DNA of 64,000 nt from an uncultured Dorea sp. (GTDB lineage Bacteria; Bacillota; Clostridia; Lachnospirales; Lachnospiraceae). Where the stretch lies: NCBI GenBank assembly GCA_910586965.1, contig CAJUMF010000004.1, positions 1 to 64,000 on the forward strand. The letters are read 5' to 3'. The translations under genes were made by a program, and so were the position numbers. Under the pieces are notes generated by a model. That model was given only the letters and a program-made list of their open reading frames with translations, was not told the origin of the DNA and did no database searches. Below are positions 1 through 8,220 of the stretch, piece by piece (position 1 is the first letter of the stretch; every line of letters begins with the position of its first letter).

Positions 1-47
1 TGATAGTATAGGTTGTTCAACTTTTCCTGTCCACATTTATATACTAA

Positions 48-350
48 CACCAGAGGTTCGAGTATCTGATTGCGGATGTCTACCATCCGGCGACGGAGAT
101 TCCGGAAGGGTTTGCGGTGCGGACGATTCCGGCGTTTACATGGGCGGTATTTCCGTGCAGGGGTAAGCTGGCGGAATCTCTGCGGGATGTGAATGTGAAG
201 ATATTTTCCGAGTGGATGCCCGCCCTTAAGGATTATGAGTTCGCGGCGGGATACTGCGTGGAGATGTACGATGTGCCGGACAAATACCCGAAGGGCGTGG
301 AGGATGAGAATTACTATGCGGAAATCTGGATTCCGGTGAAGAAGAAGTAG
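48..350 (+). pseudogene. GyrI-like effector-binding domain, 5'-truncated
   Basis: The open frame begins directly after an in-frame TAA and has no credible start. It encodes about 100 residues resembling the C-terminal half of the GyrI-like small-molecule-binding domain that usually follows an AraC-type DNA-binding domain (motifs FEYLIADVYHP, WAVFPCRG, YYAEIWIPV). The conserved C-terminus is intact and the DNA-binding half is missing. The roughly 45 bases before it do not continue the frame, so an insertion or deletion removed the 5' part. A GTG at 117 is in frame but lies inside the domain and has no ribosome-binding site. Most likely a dead remnant; a separately expressed stand-alone domain is less likely. 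Confidence 0.7.
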
Positions 351-368
351 GGAAGGGGCAAAAATTTA

Positions 369-400
369 GAGCCGGGAATCTTTTGGGGTTCCCGGTTCTA
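369..400 (-). terminator. Intrinsic terminator of the Rpn-type gene
   Basis: Eleven-base arms (AGAGCCGGGAA and its near-perfect complement) enclose a loop of about 10 bases. Read on the minus strand, the hairpin is followed by a T-rich run (AAATTTTTG), so it fits as the terminator of the leftward nuclease gene that ends 11 bases away. Confidence 0.7.
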
Positions 401-410
401 TGGCAGTGTT

Positions 411-1226
411 TTATGCGTTTTTCTCTGCTTTCAGTTGGTTTATTTCCTCGAGGGAAAGTCCTGAAATATTCGCAATTTCCTCAAGCAAATATTTCCCCGC
501 CTCCAACATTCGGAGAACTGTCATCTTTTTTTCTTCCTGTATTCCCTCTTTCAGGGATTCATTTCTCATCTCTTCCAAGATACGGCACATCTCACTCACT
601 CCCTTCGGATTTTCTTTCAGATACTTTGTCCGGTCTGCCATCAGTTTAAAGTTCATATCGGATGCCTGTGTACAGTTAAAATCATGCATAAGCTTTCCAA
701 GATTAGATTCGCTCCGGTATTCCCCATTCACATACAGGATATGTTCCCCATCTTCAAAAGATTTACCCGTGGCAAGGTTGATTCTCTCAATCGGATAGAC
801 GGATTCGCCTTTGCCGTAGAAATCTTTCTCGATAATAAAGATTGTATAAGTGTCCGGTAATTCTTTGAAATCTTGCCCGGAATGGAGGTTCTCTACATCC
901 ATCACGCTGGAATGGTATCTTGCTCTGTGCGGGTCTGCGCCTTTGTCCTGTCTTTGAATTTCCAGATCATAACGTTTTCCGGTTGAATCTGTTCCGTATG
1001 CGTCCAGGCAGACAGAGCGCGCTCCGACCAGTCTTTTCATATCTTTCTGTGTTTCACAGTCGGTGATAACCAAATCCTGCTTACCCGTGATGATGCGTAA
1101 CACAAATTCCGCCAGCGGAATGTTATCTTTGAACAGGCAGCGCATGAAATCGTCGTCGATAGGCCGCAGGTCACGCAGGCGCTGTAAATCTTTCTGGTGC
1201 TGTTTGACTGCTGTCAATATAGCCAC
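411..1226 (-). CDS. Rpn-family / PD-(D/E)XK nuclease 'transposase' protein
   Basis: The 271-residue protein belongs to the PD-(D/E)XK nuclease family transposase group, related to the E. coli Rpn (recombination-promoting nuclease) proteins. The N-terminal DDDFMRCLF segment, a core Asp in LDAYGTD and the YDLEIQRQ strand (ExQ in place of ExK) form the usual nuclease core. The RYHSSVMD segment and a helical, charged C-terminus ending in a short EEINQL helix are also typical. Family members are DNA endonucleases linked to RecA-independent recombination, and they move often between genomes; their cellular role is unclear. Length is typical for the family. The gene stands alone on its strand with its own terminator, beside scarred DNA. 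Confidence 0.8.
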   Translation of the reverse strand: MAILTAVKQHQKDLQRLRDLRPIDDDFMRCLFKDNIPLAEFVLRIITGKQDLVITDCETQKDMKRLVGARSVCLDAYGTDSTGKRYDLEIQRQDKGADPHRARYHSSVMDVENLHSGQDFKELPDTYTIFIIEKDFYGKGESVYPIERINLATGKSFEDGEHILYVNGEYRSESNLGKLMHDFNCTQASDMNFKLMADRTKYLKENPKGVSEMCRILEEMRNESLKEGIQEEKKMTVLRMLEAGKYLLEEIANISGLSLEEINQLKAEKNA

Positions 1227-1450
1227 CTGCCTTTCGTTTTCGTAACCCTATACTACCATAAACTTTCTGATTTTACAAGCCGGGAGCTGATGTATTTCCG
1301 GCTCCCGATATCCCCTGCCAGTCAATGAAGATGCGTTTTCTTCTCCCTGTTTTTGTGCAAAACACACAAAAACGGGGCGCATTTTTGGAGATGAAAAAAA
1401 CAATTCCCGCCAAATGTCGTGTTTATTTTTTGAGCCTTTCGATATAATCT

Positions 1451-1617
1451 TTACAGATTTGAAGTTACATAGTGCAACAGCTCCTGGTACTGAGAAGGAG
1501 AGATGCAGACCTTCCTTTTCATCGTACTGATAAGCCCGTCCTGTTTCAGGGCGCGGATATGCCTTTCCATAGTGCGGGTGTTGATTCCGAGAAAGTTGCC
1601 ATACAGGGGATATTGTG
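1451..1617 (-). pseudogene. Winged-helix DNA-binding domain relic
   Basis: On the minus strand an open segment of about 55 codons ends in TAA and begins just after an in-frame TAG. It encodes a recognisable winged-helix piece: YGNFLGINTRTMERHIRALK, then QDGLISTMKRKV, then a short C-terminal helix. This resembles the C-terminal part of a helix-turn-helix regulator of the type common on mobile elements. No start codon with a ribosome-binding site precedes it and the upstream part of a normal domain is absent, so it is read as a degraded gene. The parent family cannot be named. Confidence 0.45.
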
Positions 1618-1742
1618 CTATATTGTCAACAGGGAAAGACCATTAAGCCAGGCGGCTTTACCCCTCCAGTCCAGTTTGGAGGGTTTTAAGTAGCCCTCCG
1701 GATATCATGCCCTTTGGGTACGAAAGAAGGGTGGGTGATAAA

Positions 1743-1856
1743 ATGTATGTTACATATGCTGACCTTTTTCAGTTTTGTATCTTCGTTTGCGCCCTTATCG
1801 GATTATGTTATACAATCTTTAGGGAAAAAAATAACAGCCGCCACTACTGCCAATAG
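1743..1856 (+). CDS. Putative holin-like toxin (Hol-Tox type), 37 aa
   Basis: A 37-codon gene starts at an ATG about 10 bases after GAAGGGTGGG. The product has a short polar N-terminus (MYVTYADLFQF), one hydrophobic segment (residues ~11-26, CIFVCALIGLCYTIF) and a basic tail with REKNN. This matches the architecture of the small putative holin-like toxins (Pfam Hol_Tox) of Firmicutes, in which a single-span peptide is kept silent by an antisense RNA. The 3' end of the gene is overlapped by a convergent RNA with its own promoter and terminator, as in txpA/RatA-type type I toxin-antitoxin loci. Family assignment rests on pattern and context, not a search. Confidence 0.6.
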   Translation: MYVTYADLFQFCIFVCALIGLCYTIFREKNNSRHYCQ

Positions 1857-1929
1857 TGACGGCCAGCTCTTTTCAAAGGGTTCAAAAACGTCATCAGAGG
1901 GGTAGAGCCGCTTGTATGGCTTTCCCTCT
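1825..1929 (-). ncRNA. Candidate antisense RNA antitoxin to the Hol-Tox gene
   Basis: A minus-strand RNA of about 105 nt can be drawn from a promoter just upstream. It ends at a strong hairpin (GCCGTCACTA paired with TAGTGGCGGC, 7-base loop) followed by TTATTTTTTT. The RNA covers the last ~30 bases of the toxin coding sequence and its 3' untranslated region. A second hairpin near its 5' end (AGAGGG arms) would, on the plus strand, act as the toxin mRNA terminator. Convergent overlapping transcripts are the hallmark of type I toxin-antitoxin pairs. Expression is inferred from sequence only. Confidence 0.55.
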
Positions 1930-1935
1930 GTTTAT

Positions 1936-1964
1936 AATATAGCATATCTGCAAAGACGATTCAA
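1936..1964 (-). promoter_or_regulatory. Promoter for the antisense RNA
   Basis: On the minus strand TTGAAT and TATATT are separated by 17 bases, a good sigma-A spacing, and the predicted start falls at the edge of the antisense RNA. Confidence 0.6.
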
Positions 1965-2124
1965 GAATCTTTTTATATTTTGTTTTCAGCAACAGAGTAT
2001 GGCATATAAAACATGGATATAGAAATTGCGCCGTCTGCTTAAAGGTATTTTAAAGATTTTCCTGCTAAAATCTCTTTTATCACACAGAGAAATGTGAAAA
2101 AACGTAAGAGGAGAGTGATAAGAG

Positions 2125-2748
2125 ATGAAAAAATGGATGACGTTTGCAGGTTTATTATGCCTTGTATGCCTCCTGACATGCGGGTGCGGGGATGAAAAAG
2201 GCGGCGGGGCAGAAACTCCCGGGCAGACGGAGAATCCCGGGGAGCCGGACACAGCCGGGGGAACTGAGGAACCGGACACAGCCGGGGGAACTGGGGAGCC
2301 GGACACAGCCGGAAAGTCTAAGGAACCGGACACAGCCGGGGGAACTGAGGAACCGGACACAGCCGGAAAGCCGGAGGAGCAGGGCACAGCCGGGCAGGAA
2401 GACGGAGGAGAGGCGCCGGAGGGAGAGCCGGTCTTAGAAGGGAGTGTTAAGGAGCTTAAGGAGAACGGTTTTGTGGTGACAGAGAATAAATCATGGAAGG
2501 AGGGGGACGGGGAAGTCTCGGTAGGGCCCGGCTCGGGGGATGATTCGGAGTTTGATAAGTTTTCTGTTGTCTTTGATGAGGATACGGTATTTTCTCTTCG
2601 GACGATTTATGACGGAGGGGAGAGATACGAGGATGAGAAAGCAGGGGCAGAAGACTTGTCCGAGGGTCTGAGCGTAAATGTGTGGGGTGAGAAAGCGGGA
2701 GGCACGGTGAAAGCAAAGGAGGTTCAGATTTTAAAAGTAGTATTTTGA
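2125..2748 (+). CDS. Secreted lipoprotein with PDTAG tandem repeats
   Basis: The 207-residue protein begins with a lysine-headed hydrophobic signal (MKKWMTFAGLLCLVCLL) ending in TCGCG, with candidate lipid-anchored cysteines at 19 or 21. Residues ~35-90 hold five or so near-identical units of the form EPDTAGGTEE or EPDTAGKxEE, encoded by near-identical 27-30 base DNA units. The C-terminal ~105 residues form a compact acidic domain with a beta-rich pattern (FSVVFDEDTVFSL, LSVNVWGEKAGGTVKAKEV). It is preceded by AGAGGAGAG. The role is unknown; the repeat tract probably acts as a flexible wall-spanning stalk. Copy number is likely to vary by slippage. Confidence 0.7.
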   Translation: MKKWMTFAGLLCLVCLLTCGCGDEKGGGAETPGQTENPGEPDTAGGTEEPDTAGGTGEPDTAGKSKEPDTAGGTEEPDTAGKPEEQGTAGQEDGGEAPEGEPVLEGSVKELKENGFVVTENKSWKEGDGEVSVGPGSGDDSEFDKFSVVFDEDTVFSLRTIYDGGERYEDEKAGAEDLSEGLSVNVWGEKAGGTVKAKEVQILKVVF

Positions 2749-2869
2749 CAGATTGGGAAAAAGTGGTTGACAGAAATGTGATTTTCGAGATAATTATAAT
2801 AGGAAGTTAATATTTTCCAGAGTTTCCCATGGAAATATGAAAGTATTGATAAAAGGAATGGTAATAATT

Positions 2870-3787
2870 ATGGAGAAAATCTTAATCGTTGACGACAGCC
2901 TTTTGCAGGCAACCCGGTTAAAAGATATTTTGGAGGACGAGTATGATATCACCATCGCGCAGACGGCGGAGGACGGTCTTTACCATGCAAGCACCGAAAA
3001 ATATTCCCTGATCTTGCTGGATGTGGTCATGCCGGGGATGGATGGCTTTACGCTGCTGAAAAAACTACAGGAGGAGATTATCACTAAGAGCATCCCGGTC
3101 ATCCTGATTACCAGTCTTTCCGATGTGCAGAATGAGTACCAGGGCCTTGTATTAGGGGCGGTCGACTACATAGCAAAGCCGTTTAACTCACTGATTGTAA
3201 AGGCAAGGGTCAATACGCATATAAAGCTTTACAATTACCGGAAACAGGTGGAGCATCAGTCCAGGACTGACCAGCTTACCGGCATTGCGAACCGGCGGCA
3301 GTACGAGTATTACAGCAGTGTGAGGTGGAGCGAGGCTGTGCGTCTTAAGATGCCGTTTTCCATCTGCATGTTTGATATCGACCATTTTAAAGCATACAAT
3401 GACACGTTCGGGCATCCCGCCGGGGATAAGGTTATCGCGGCGATTGCCGGAACGGTGTCCGATTCGCTGCAGCGTAGCACGGATTTTGTGGCACGCTACG
3501 GGGGAGAGGAATTTGTGGCATGTCTTTTGGGGGATACTTCGGTCAAGGCGTTTGAATATATGAAAAAGATAAGGAAACAGATTGAGGGTCTTTGCATCCC
3601 CCACGAGCCGTCTGTATCGGAGTGGGTGACGGTCAGCGTCGGAGGCGTGACTGTGGTCCCGAAGGCGAAATACTCGTATGATTTTTATCTGAAAACGGCG
3701 GATACGATGCTGTATGACGCGAAAAAGCACGGCAGGAATCAGGTTGTCTGGGCGGATGAGAATCTGAAACAGCTCTGGGAGCAATAA
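2870..3787 (+). CDS. Response-regulator diguanylate cyclase (REC-GGDEF)
   Basis: This 305-residue PleD/WspR-like enzyme would make cyclic di-GMP from two GTP. The receiver domain spans residues ~1-120, with acidic pair D8/D9, phosphoacceptor D51 (LLDVVMPG) and a lysine in IAKPFN. The GGDEF domain spans ~135-300 and has the active-site signature GGEEF, plus FDIDHFKAYND and FGHPAGD. An RSTD sequence lies five residues before GGEEF and matches the inhibitory I-site RxxD, so product inhibition is expected. The start chosen gives a protein that begins at the receiver domain; an ATG 33 bases upstream is in frame but poorly placed. No cognate kinase lies next to it. Confidence 0.88.
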   Translation: MEKILIVDDSLLQATRLKDILEDEYDITIAQTAEDGLYHASTEKYSLILLDVVMPGMDGFTLLKKLQEEIITKSIPVILITSLSDVQNEYQGLVLGAVDYIAKPFNSLIVKARVNTHIKLYNYRKQVEHQSRTDQLTGIANRRQYEYYSSVRWSEAVRLKMPFSICMFDIDHFKAYNDTFGHPAGDKVIAAIAGTVSDSLQRSTDFVARYGGEEFVACLLGDTSVKAFEYMKKIRKQIEGLCIPHEPSVSEWVTVSVGGVTVVPKAKYSYDFYLKTADTMLYDAKKHGRNQVVWADENLKQLWEQ

Positions 3788-3791
3788 GATA

Positions 3792-3829
3792 AGGGGCGGA
3801 TATGACTCATGTGAGCCATATCCGCCCCT
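3792..3829. terminator. Strong convergent terminator hairpin
   Basis: An 18-19 base stem (AGGGGCGGATATG and complement) with a tiny loop lies between two convergent genes, the diguanylate cyclase and the peptidase. It probably serves both directions. Confidence 0.75.
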
Positions 3830-3883
3830 CTTTCGGACTATCTATTTCCCGATAGCCGCTTTTTCCTGCATTTTTCTGGCAGA

Positions 3884-5671
3884 TTAGATTGCCCGTGTGT
3901 ACTCTTTAAGCCACTCTTTTTCTTCTTCGTCAAGGTGCGGGCTTACAAGCTCATATACCTTTGCATGGTATGCGTTGAGCTGTTCTTTGTCTTCTTTCGT
4001 CAACATGTCCGGATTCACTGCGTCAAGGTCAATCGGTACATAAGTGATTGGCTCGAAACATAAGAATTGGCCGTACTCCGTCGTTTCCTTTTCGCAGACT
4101 AAAAGCTCATTCTCGGTACGGATGCCGTGGGAGCCTTCGATGTAGATGCCCGGTTCGTCGGTGATGACCATGCCCGGCTCGATGACTGCTTTTTCCCTCT
4201 CGCGGATGGCGATGCGGAATCCGCTTGGCGCCTCGTGGATGTTCATCAGGTAGCCCACGCCGTGGCCGGTTCCGTGGTTATAGTTGATGCCTCGCTCCCA
4301 TGCGGGCATCCTCGCCAGGATGTCTAAGTTGTAGCCGCAGGTTCCGTGCATGAATACTGCCCTTGCGAGCCTTAAGTTGCACAGAAGTACGGTGGTGAAA
4401 TCTGTAATCATCCGGTCGGTAAGCTTTCCGAAGGCAAATGTCCTTGTGATGTCGGTGGAGCCTTCCATGTATCCGCCGCCGGTGTCCGTAAGGAATAGGC
4501 CGTCGGTCACGACCGGGATATTTGTCTCCGGAGTAGCGGCATAGTGAACGATTGCAGCGTGTTCGCCGGAGCCGCAGATTGGCTCAAAGCTCTGCCACAG
4601 GTATCCTTCCTGCTCTTTCCGAAACTCTTCCAGTTTTTCTGCCGCGCTGATCTCGGTAATCTCGGTCTTCCCTACATTTTTCTTCAGCCAGTGCATGAAC
4701 TTTGTGACAGCAACGCCGTCTTTTACATGGGCGTTTTTGATGTTCTTTATCTCAGTGTCGTTTTTCATGGCTTTCATAAGGACGGTCGGGTTCACTTTCT
4801 CGATGACCTTCGCCCCTTCGGGAAGATTGTTGTAGAGCGCGTAGTTGAGCCGTGACGGGTCTACTAAGATGGCGCTGTCTGCGCTAAGCTCCTTTACGTC
4901 CTCGTAGATGGCATTGTACGGACGGAGGGAAATGTTGTCTTTGGCGAGATTTTCCTTCATCTCGTCGGTCAGCTTGCGCTCGTCGATGTAAAGTTTCATG
5001 TCCTCTTTTGTGATGACTGCGTAGGAGAGGAGGAGCGGGAAGAATTCGATATCGTTTCCCCGAAGGTTGGTTGTCCAGCATACGTCGTCCAGAGCGGCGA
5101 TGATGTGGATGTCTGCGCCTTCCTCAGCCATAGATTTGCGGATTCTCTTAAGTTTGCTCTCAGTGCTCTCGCCGGTGTATTCAATGTCCAGCGCAAATGC
5201 CGGTTCCTCGGAGAGCGCCGGCCTGTCCTCCCAGATCTTGTCAATCAGGTCTGTGGAGTAGTCAATCTTTGCGTTCTTCTTCGCCGCGGCTGCCTCTAAT
5301 GCCTGTCCTTCGCCCATGGCTACGACGCGCCCGTCAAAGCCCAGGGTTCCGCCTTCCGGAAGAACGTCTGCGATAAAGTCCTCAACGGTCGGAACGTCAG
5401 GCTCGCCCATCTTAAAGAGCTTAACGCCGCTGCCGGACAGCTGCTGCTCCGCCTGGATGAAATACCTTCCGTCTGTCCAGAGCCCGGCTGCGTCTTTCGT
5501 GATGACTGCGGTTCCCGCAGAGCCGGTGAATCCGGTGATAAATGCCCTTGCCTTAAAATGCTCCCCTACATATTCGCTCTGGTGATTGTCGTCGGTCGGC
5601 ACCATGTAGGCGTCGTATCCCCGCTCCTCCATCAGAGCACGGAGGGCAGAGATTCTTTCTGGTACATTCAT
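3884..5671 (-). CDS. Xaa-Pro aminopeptidase (M24B, three-domain)
   Basis: The 595-residue cytosolic metallopeptidase would release an N-terminal residue from peptides with proline at position two. Its length matches the long, three-domain class (eukaryotic XPNPEP1-like) rather than ~350-440 residue PepQ/PepP. Two creatinase-like N-terminal domains (DDNHQSEYVGEHFKAR, LWTDGRYFIQAEQQL) precede the pita-bread domain. Metal ligands are visible in DTGGGYMEGSTDITRTF (two Asp), GHGVGYLMNIHE (His), TDEPGIYIEG (Glu) and the ENELLV Glu. It is a single gene, divergent from the tryptophan operon. Confidence 0.92.
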   Translation of the reverse strand: MNVPERISALRALMEERGYDAYMVPTDDNHQSEYVGEHFKARAFITGFTGSAGTAVITKDAAGLWTDGRYFIQAEQQLSGSGVKLFKMGEPDVPTVEDFIADVLPEGGTLGFDGRVVAMGEGQALEAAAAKKNAKIDYSTDLIDKIWEDRPALSEEPAFALDIEYTGESTESKLKRIRKSMAEEGADIHIIAALDDVCWTTNLRGNDIEFFPLLLSYAVITKEDMKLYIDERKLTDEMKENLAKDNISLRPYNAIYEDVKELSADSAILVDPSRLNYALYNNLPEGAKVIEKVNPTVLMKAMKNDTEIKNIKNAHVKDGVAVTKFMHWLKKNVGKTEITEISAAEKLEEFRKEQEGYLWQSFEPICGSGEHAAIVHYAATPETNIPVVTDGLFLTDTGGGYMEGSTDITRTFAFGKLTDRMITDFTTVLLCNLRLARAVFMHGTCGYNLDILARMPAWERGINYNHGTGHGVGYLMNIHEAPSGFRIAIREREKAVIEPGMVITDEPGIYIEGSHGIRTENELLVCEKETTEYGQFLCFEPITYVPIDLDAVNPDMLTKEDKEQLNAYHAKVYELVSPHLDEEEKEWLKEYTRAI

Positions 5672-5778
5672 GTGTGTAACCTCCCTGTGTTTACTATGTT
5701 TACTGTATTTACAAGTTTAACATATTTTGGTGGAAATGTCACCGTCTGGCATACAAAATAGATAAAACAATTGACCCC

Positions 5779-5807
5779 TTGACTTAAAAAAACAACTGTG
5801 CTATAAT
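5779..5807 (+). promoter_or_regulatory. Sigma-A promoter of the trp operon
   Basis: TTGACT and TATAAT are separated by exactly 17 bases. Transcription would start near 5814 and run straight into the T-box leader. Confidence 0.85.
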
Positions 5808-5813
5808 CCAAAA

Positions 5814-6118
5814 AGTAAATAAAACAAACCGTTGAGGCGGAGATAACGGCAATGATGCCTTTACAGAGAGCCTGGGATGCTGAGAGCCGGGTGAGAAACA
5901 AGTTGTCAAATGGACCGCTGAGGGCGCAGTCAAATGGGGATTTCCCCAGAGTATTCTGCGACGTTGCAGGCAGACGTCATTTGCCGGGGATATGCAGGTA
6001 TCCTGCTAAGCGCACGGCTCATGCCGTGAATCAAGGTGGCACCGCGGATGTGTTATGTTTTTAAAAAATGTACGATTCGTCCTTGACAGATTGCATGATT
6101 CTGTCAAGGGCGTTTTTT
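5814..6118 (+). promoter_or_regulatory. T-box riboswitch (tryptophan) of the trp operon
   Basis: The ~300-nt leader carries the conserved T-box sequence AAGGTGGCACCGCGG at 6033-6047, which pairs with the acceptor end of uncharged tRNA. It ends in a clear terminator: CCTTGACAGA pairs with TCTGTCAAGG and is followed by CGTTTTTTC (6081-6118). Stem I lies in the first ~130 nt. A UGG at 5911-5913, followed by A and sitting on the 3' side of stem I, is the best specifier candidate; another UGG is at 5935-5937. Uncharged tRNA-Trp would stabilise the antiterminator and switch on trpEGDCFBA. Tryptophan specificity also follows from the downstream genes. Confidence 0.92.
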
Positions 6119-6182
6119 CTTGTTTAAAATGCTTTTGGCGGAAGGCAGGTCAAAAGCATTTTATTTTTTAGGAGGCTGGCAT

Positions 6183-7649
6183 ATGAAAATTTTACCGCAC
6201 TTAGATGAGGTCAGGGAGTTTGCAGAAACAGGAAGATATAAAGTGGTTCCTGTTAGCTGCGAGATTTTATCTGATTTTACCACACCGATTGAGACAATGA
6301 AGATTCTGAAAAATATTTCTTCGCATTGTTATATGCTTGAGTCAGCGCAGGCGAATGATAAATGGGGGCGGTATACGTTCCTGGGGTTTGACCCTGAGAT
6401 GGAGATCACCTGTGTCGACGGGGAGATGAAGGCGGGCAGCCTCAAGGTAAAGACAGAACATCCGTCCGATTACCTCCGTCAGATACTTGCTGAGTATAAG
6501 AGCCCCCGCCTGGAGTATCTTCCGTCCTTTACGGGAGGGCTTGTAGGTTATTTTTCCTACGATTATCTCGGCTACAGGGAGCCTGCTGTTAGGTGCCGTG
6601 TCCGGGACAGCGAGGATTTCAAGGACGTTGACCTGATGCTGTTTGACAAGGTGATTGCCTTTGACAATGTCAGGCAGAAGATTATCCTGATCGTCAATAT
6701 GTCTCTCTCTGATGTGGAAACCAGTTACAATAAAGCAGTGATGGAATTAAGACAGCTATCGGAACTGCTTAAAAAAGGAGCAAAGAAAGAGGAGCCGGGA
6801 GGGAGGCTTACAGGGGAGGTAAAGCCGCTGTTCAGCAAGAAAAAGTTCTGCGCTATGGTTGAAAAGGCAAAGCACCATATCCGCGAGGGCGATATTTTCC
6901 AGATCGTGCTTTCCAACCGTTTGTCGGCGCCCTTTGAAGGCAGCCTCTTTCAGACGTACCGCATGCTCCGCACCATCAATCCTTCCCCGTATATGTTTTA
7001 TTTTTCAGGAACTGATGTGGAGGTCGCGGGAGCGTCGCCCGAAACGCTTGTAAAACTGGAAAACGGCATACTTCATACATTTCCCCTTGCCGGCACCAGG
7101 CCAAGGGGAAAAACAGAGGAAGAGGACAGTGCGTTGGAGACAGAGCTCCTTGCAGACGAAAAAGAGCTTGCCGAACACAATATGCTTGTGGACCTTGGCC
7201 GGAACGACCTTGGAAAAATCAGTAAGTTTGGGACGGTACAGGTGGAAAACCTGCATTCTATAGAGCGGTTTTCCCATGTTATGCACATCGGCTCCACTGT
7301 CCGGGGGGAAATCAGTGATAAATATGATGCCCTGGATGCCATCGAGGCGGTGCTGCCTGCGGGAACCCTTTCCGGCGCTCCGAAGATCCGGGCCTGTCAG
7401 CTTATCGGAGAACTGGAGGATAACAAGCGCGGCATTTACGGAGGGGCCATCGGTTATATTGACTTTACCGGCAATATGGATACGTGCATTGCTATCCGCA
7501 TTGCTTATAAGAAAAACGGCAGGGTGTTTGTAAGGAGCGGGGCCGGAATTGTGGCGGACTCTGTTCCGGAGAAGGAATTTGAGGAATGCCTGAACAAAGC
7601 AAAGTCTTCTCTCAAGGCACTGGAGCTTGCACAGGAGGATGAGTTATGA
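6183..7649 (+). CDS. trpE: Anthranilate synthase component I
   Basis: The 488-residue chorismate-utilising enzyme converts chorismate to anthranilate with ammonia supplied by TrpG. The N-terminal LESAQANDKWGRYTF segment corresponds to the LLES...GRYS feedback site that binds tryptophan. The C-terminal catalytic domain shows IFQIVLSNRL, LAGTRPRGKTEEED, LVDLGRNDLGKI and AGTLSGAPKIRA. The start was chosen for the AGGAGG eight bases upstream; a longer in-frame start at 6120 would lie inside the T-box terminator. It is the first gene of the operon and its stop overlaps the trpG start by four bases. Confidence 0.95.
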   Translation: MKILPHLDEVREFAETGRYKVVPVSCEILSDFTTPIETMKILKNISSHCYMLESAQANDKWGRYTFLGFDPEMEITCVDGEMKAGSLKVKTEHPSDYLRQILAEYKSPRLEYLPSFTGGLVGYFSYDYLGYREPAVRCRVRDSEDFKDVDLMLFDKVIAFDNVRQKIILIVNMSLSDVETSYNKAVMELRQLSELLKKGAKKEEPGGRLTGEVKPLFSKKKFCAMVEKAKHHIREGDIFQIVLSNRLSAPFEGSLFQTYRMLRTINPSPYMFYFSGTDVEVAGASPETLVKLENGILHTFPLAGTRPRGKTEEEDSALETELLADEKELAEHNMLVDLGRNDLGKISKFGTVQVENLHSIERFSHVMHIGSTVRGEISDKYDALDAIEAVLPAGTLSGAPKIRACQLIGELEDNKRGIYGGAIGYIDFTGNMDTCIAIRIAYKKNGRVFVRSGAGIVADSVPEKEFEECLNKAKSSLKALELAQEDEL

Positions 7650-8220
7650 TTTTATTGATTGACAGCTACGACAGCTTTTCTTACAATCTCTATCAGCTTG
7701 TCGGAGAGATTGAACCGGATATAAAGGTTATCCGCAACGATGAGATGACGGTGGAGGAGATTAGAAAGGAGCAGTTTGACCGTATTATCCTTTCCCCTGG
7801 CCCGGGAAGGCCGGAGAATGCCGGGGTGATTGTTGAGACTGTAAAAATGCTTGGCAAGAGCATCCCCATCCTAGGCGTCTGCCTCGGCCATCAGGCAATC
7901 TGTACTGCCTTTGGGGCAACGGTCACGTACGCGAAGGAGCTGATGCACGGAAACAGTCTGTGGCAAAACTTGATACGGACACCCTCCTGTTTAAGGGATG
8001 CCCGGAAAAAGTTCCTGTTGCCAGGTATCACTCCCTTGCGGCTGACCCTGATACGATGCCCGCAGAACTGAAAATAACTGCCGTCACTGGGGAGGGCGAG
8101 GTTATGGCAGTGCAGCACAGGGAATATCCGGTTTACGGCGTACAGTTCCACCCGGAATCGATTATGACGCCGGACGGAAAAACAATGCTTAGAAATTTTA
8201 TAAAGGAGATGGAAATATGA
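7646..8220 (+). pseudogene. trpG: Anthranilate synthase glutamine amidotransferase, frameshifted
   Basis: Two frames together encode one complete class I amidotransferase of ~190 residues that would pass ammonia from glutamine to TrpE. The first part has ILSPGPGRPENAG and the nucleophile loop GVCLGHQA. The second part carries CPEKVPVARYHSL, YPVYGVQFHPES (catalytic His and Glu) and the normal C-terminus. The join falls at 7949-7955, where GGAAACAG would need one more A (GGA AAA CAG) to keep frame. As written, translation leaves frame after ~102 codons and stops at 8071, before the His-Glu pair. Either a real mutation or a homopolymer sequencing error; all neighbouring trp genes are intact. Confidence 0.88.

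Noticed and set aside
1986..2387. Open frame on the minus strand with repeated PPAVSGS units
   Set aside because: It is the mirror of the repeat tract in the plus-strand lipoprotein gene, which has a signal peptide, ribosome-binding site and a coherent C-terminal domain.
3188..3784. 198-codon minus-strand frame
   Set aside because: It lies wholly within the REC-GGDEF gene, whose motifs are intact; the frame is a shadow.
7646..8071. Programmed frameshift in trpG
   Set aside because: No slippery heptamer or stimulatory structure was seen and no biological need is known; a mutation or sequencing error explains it more simply.
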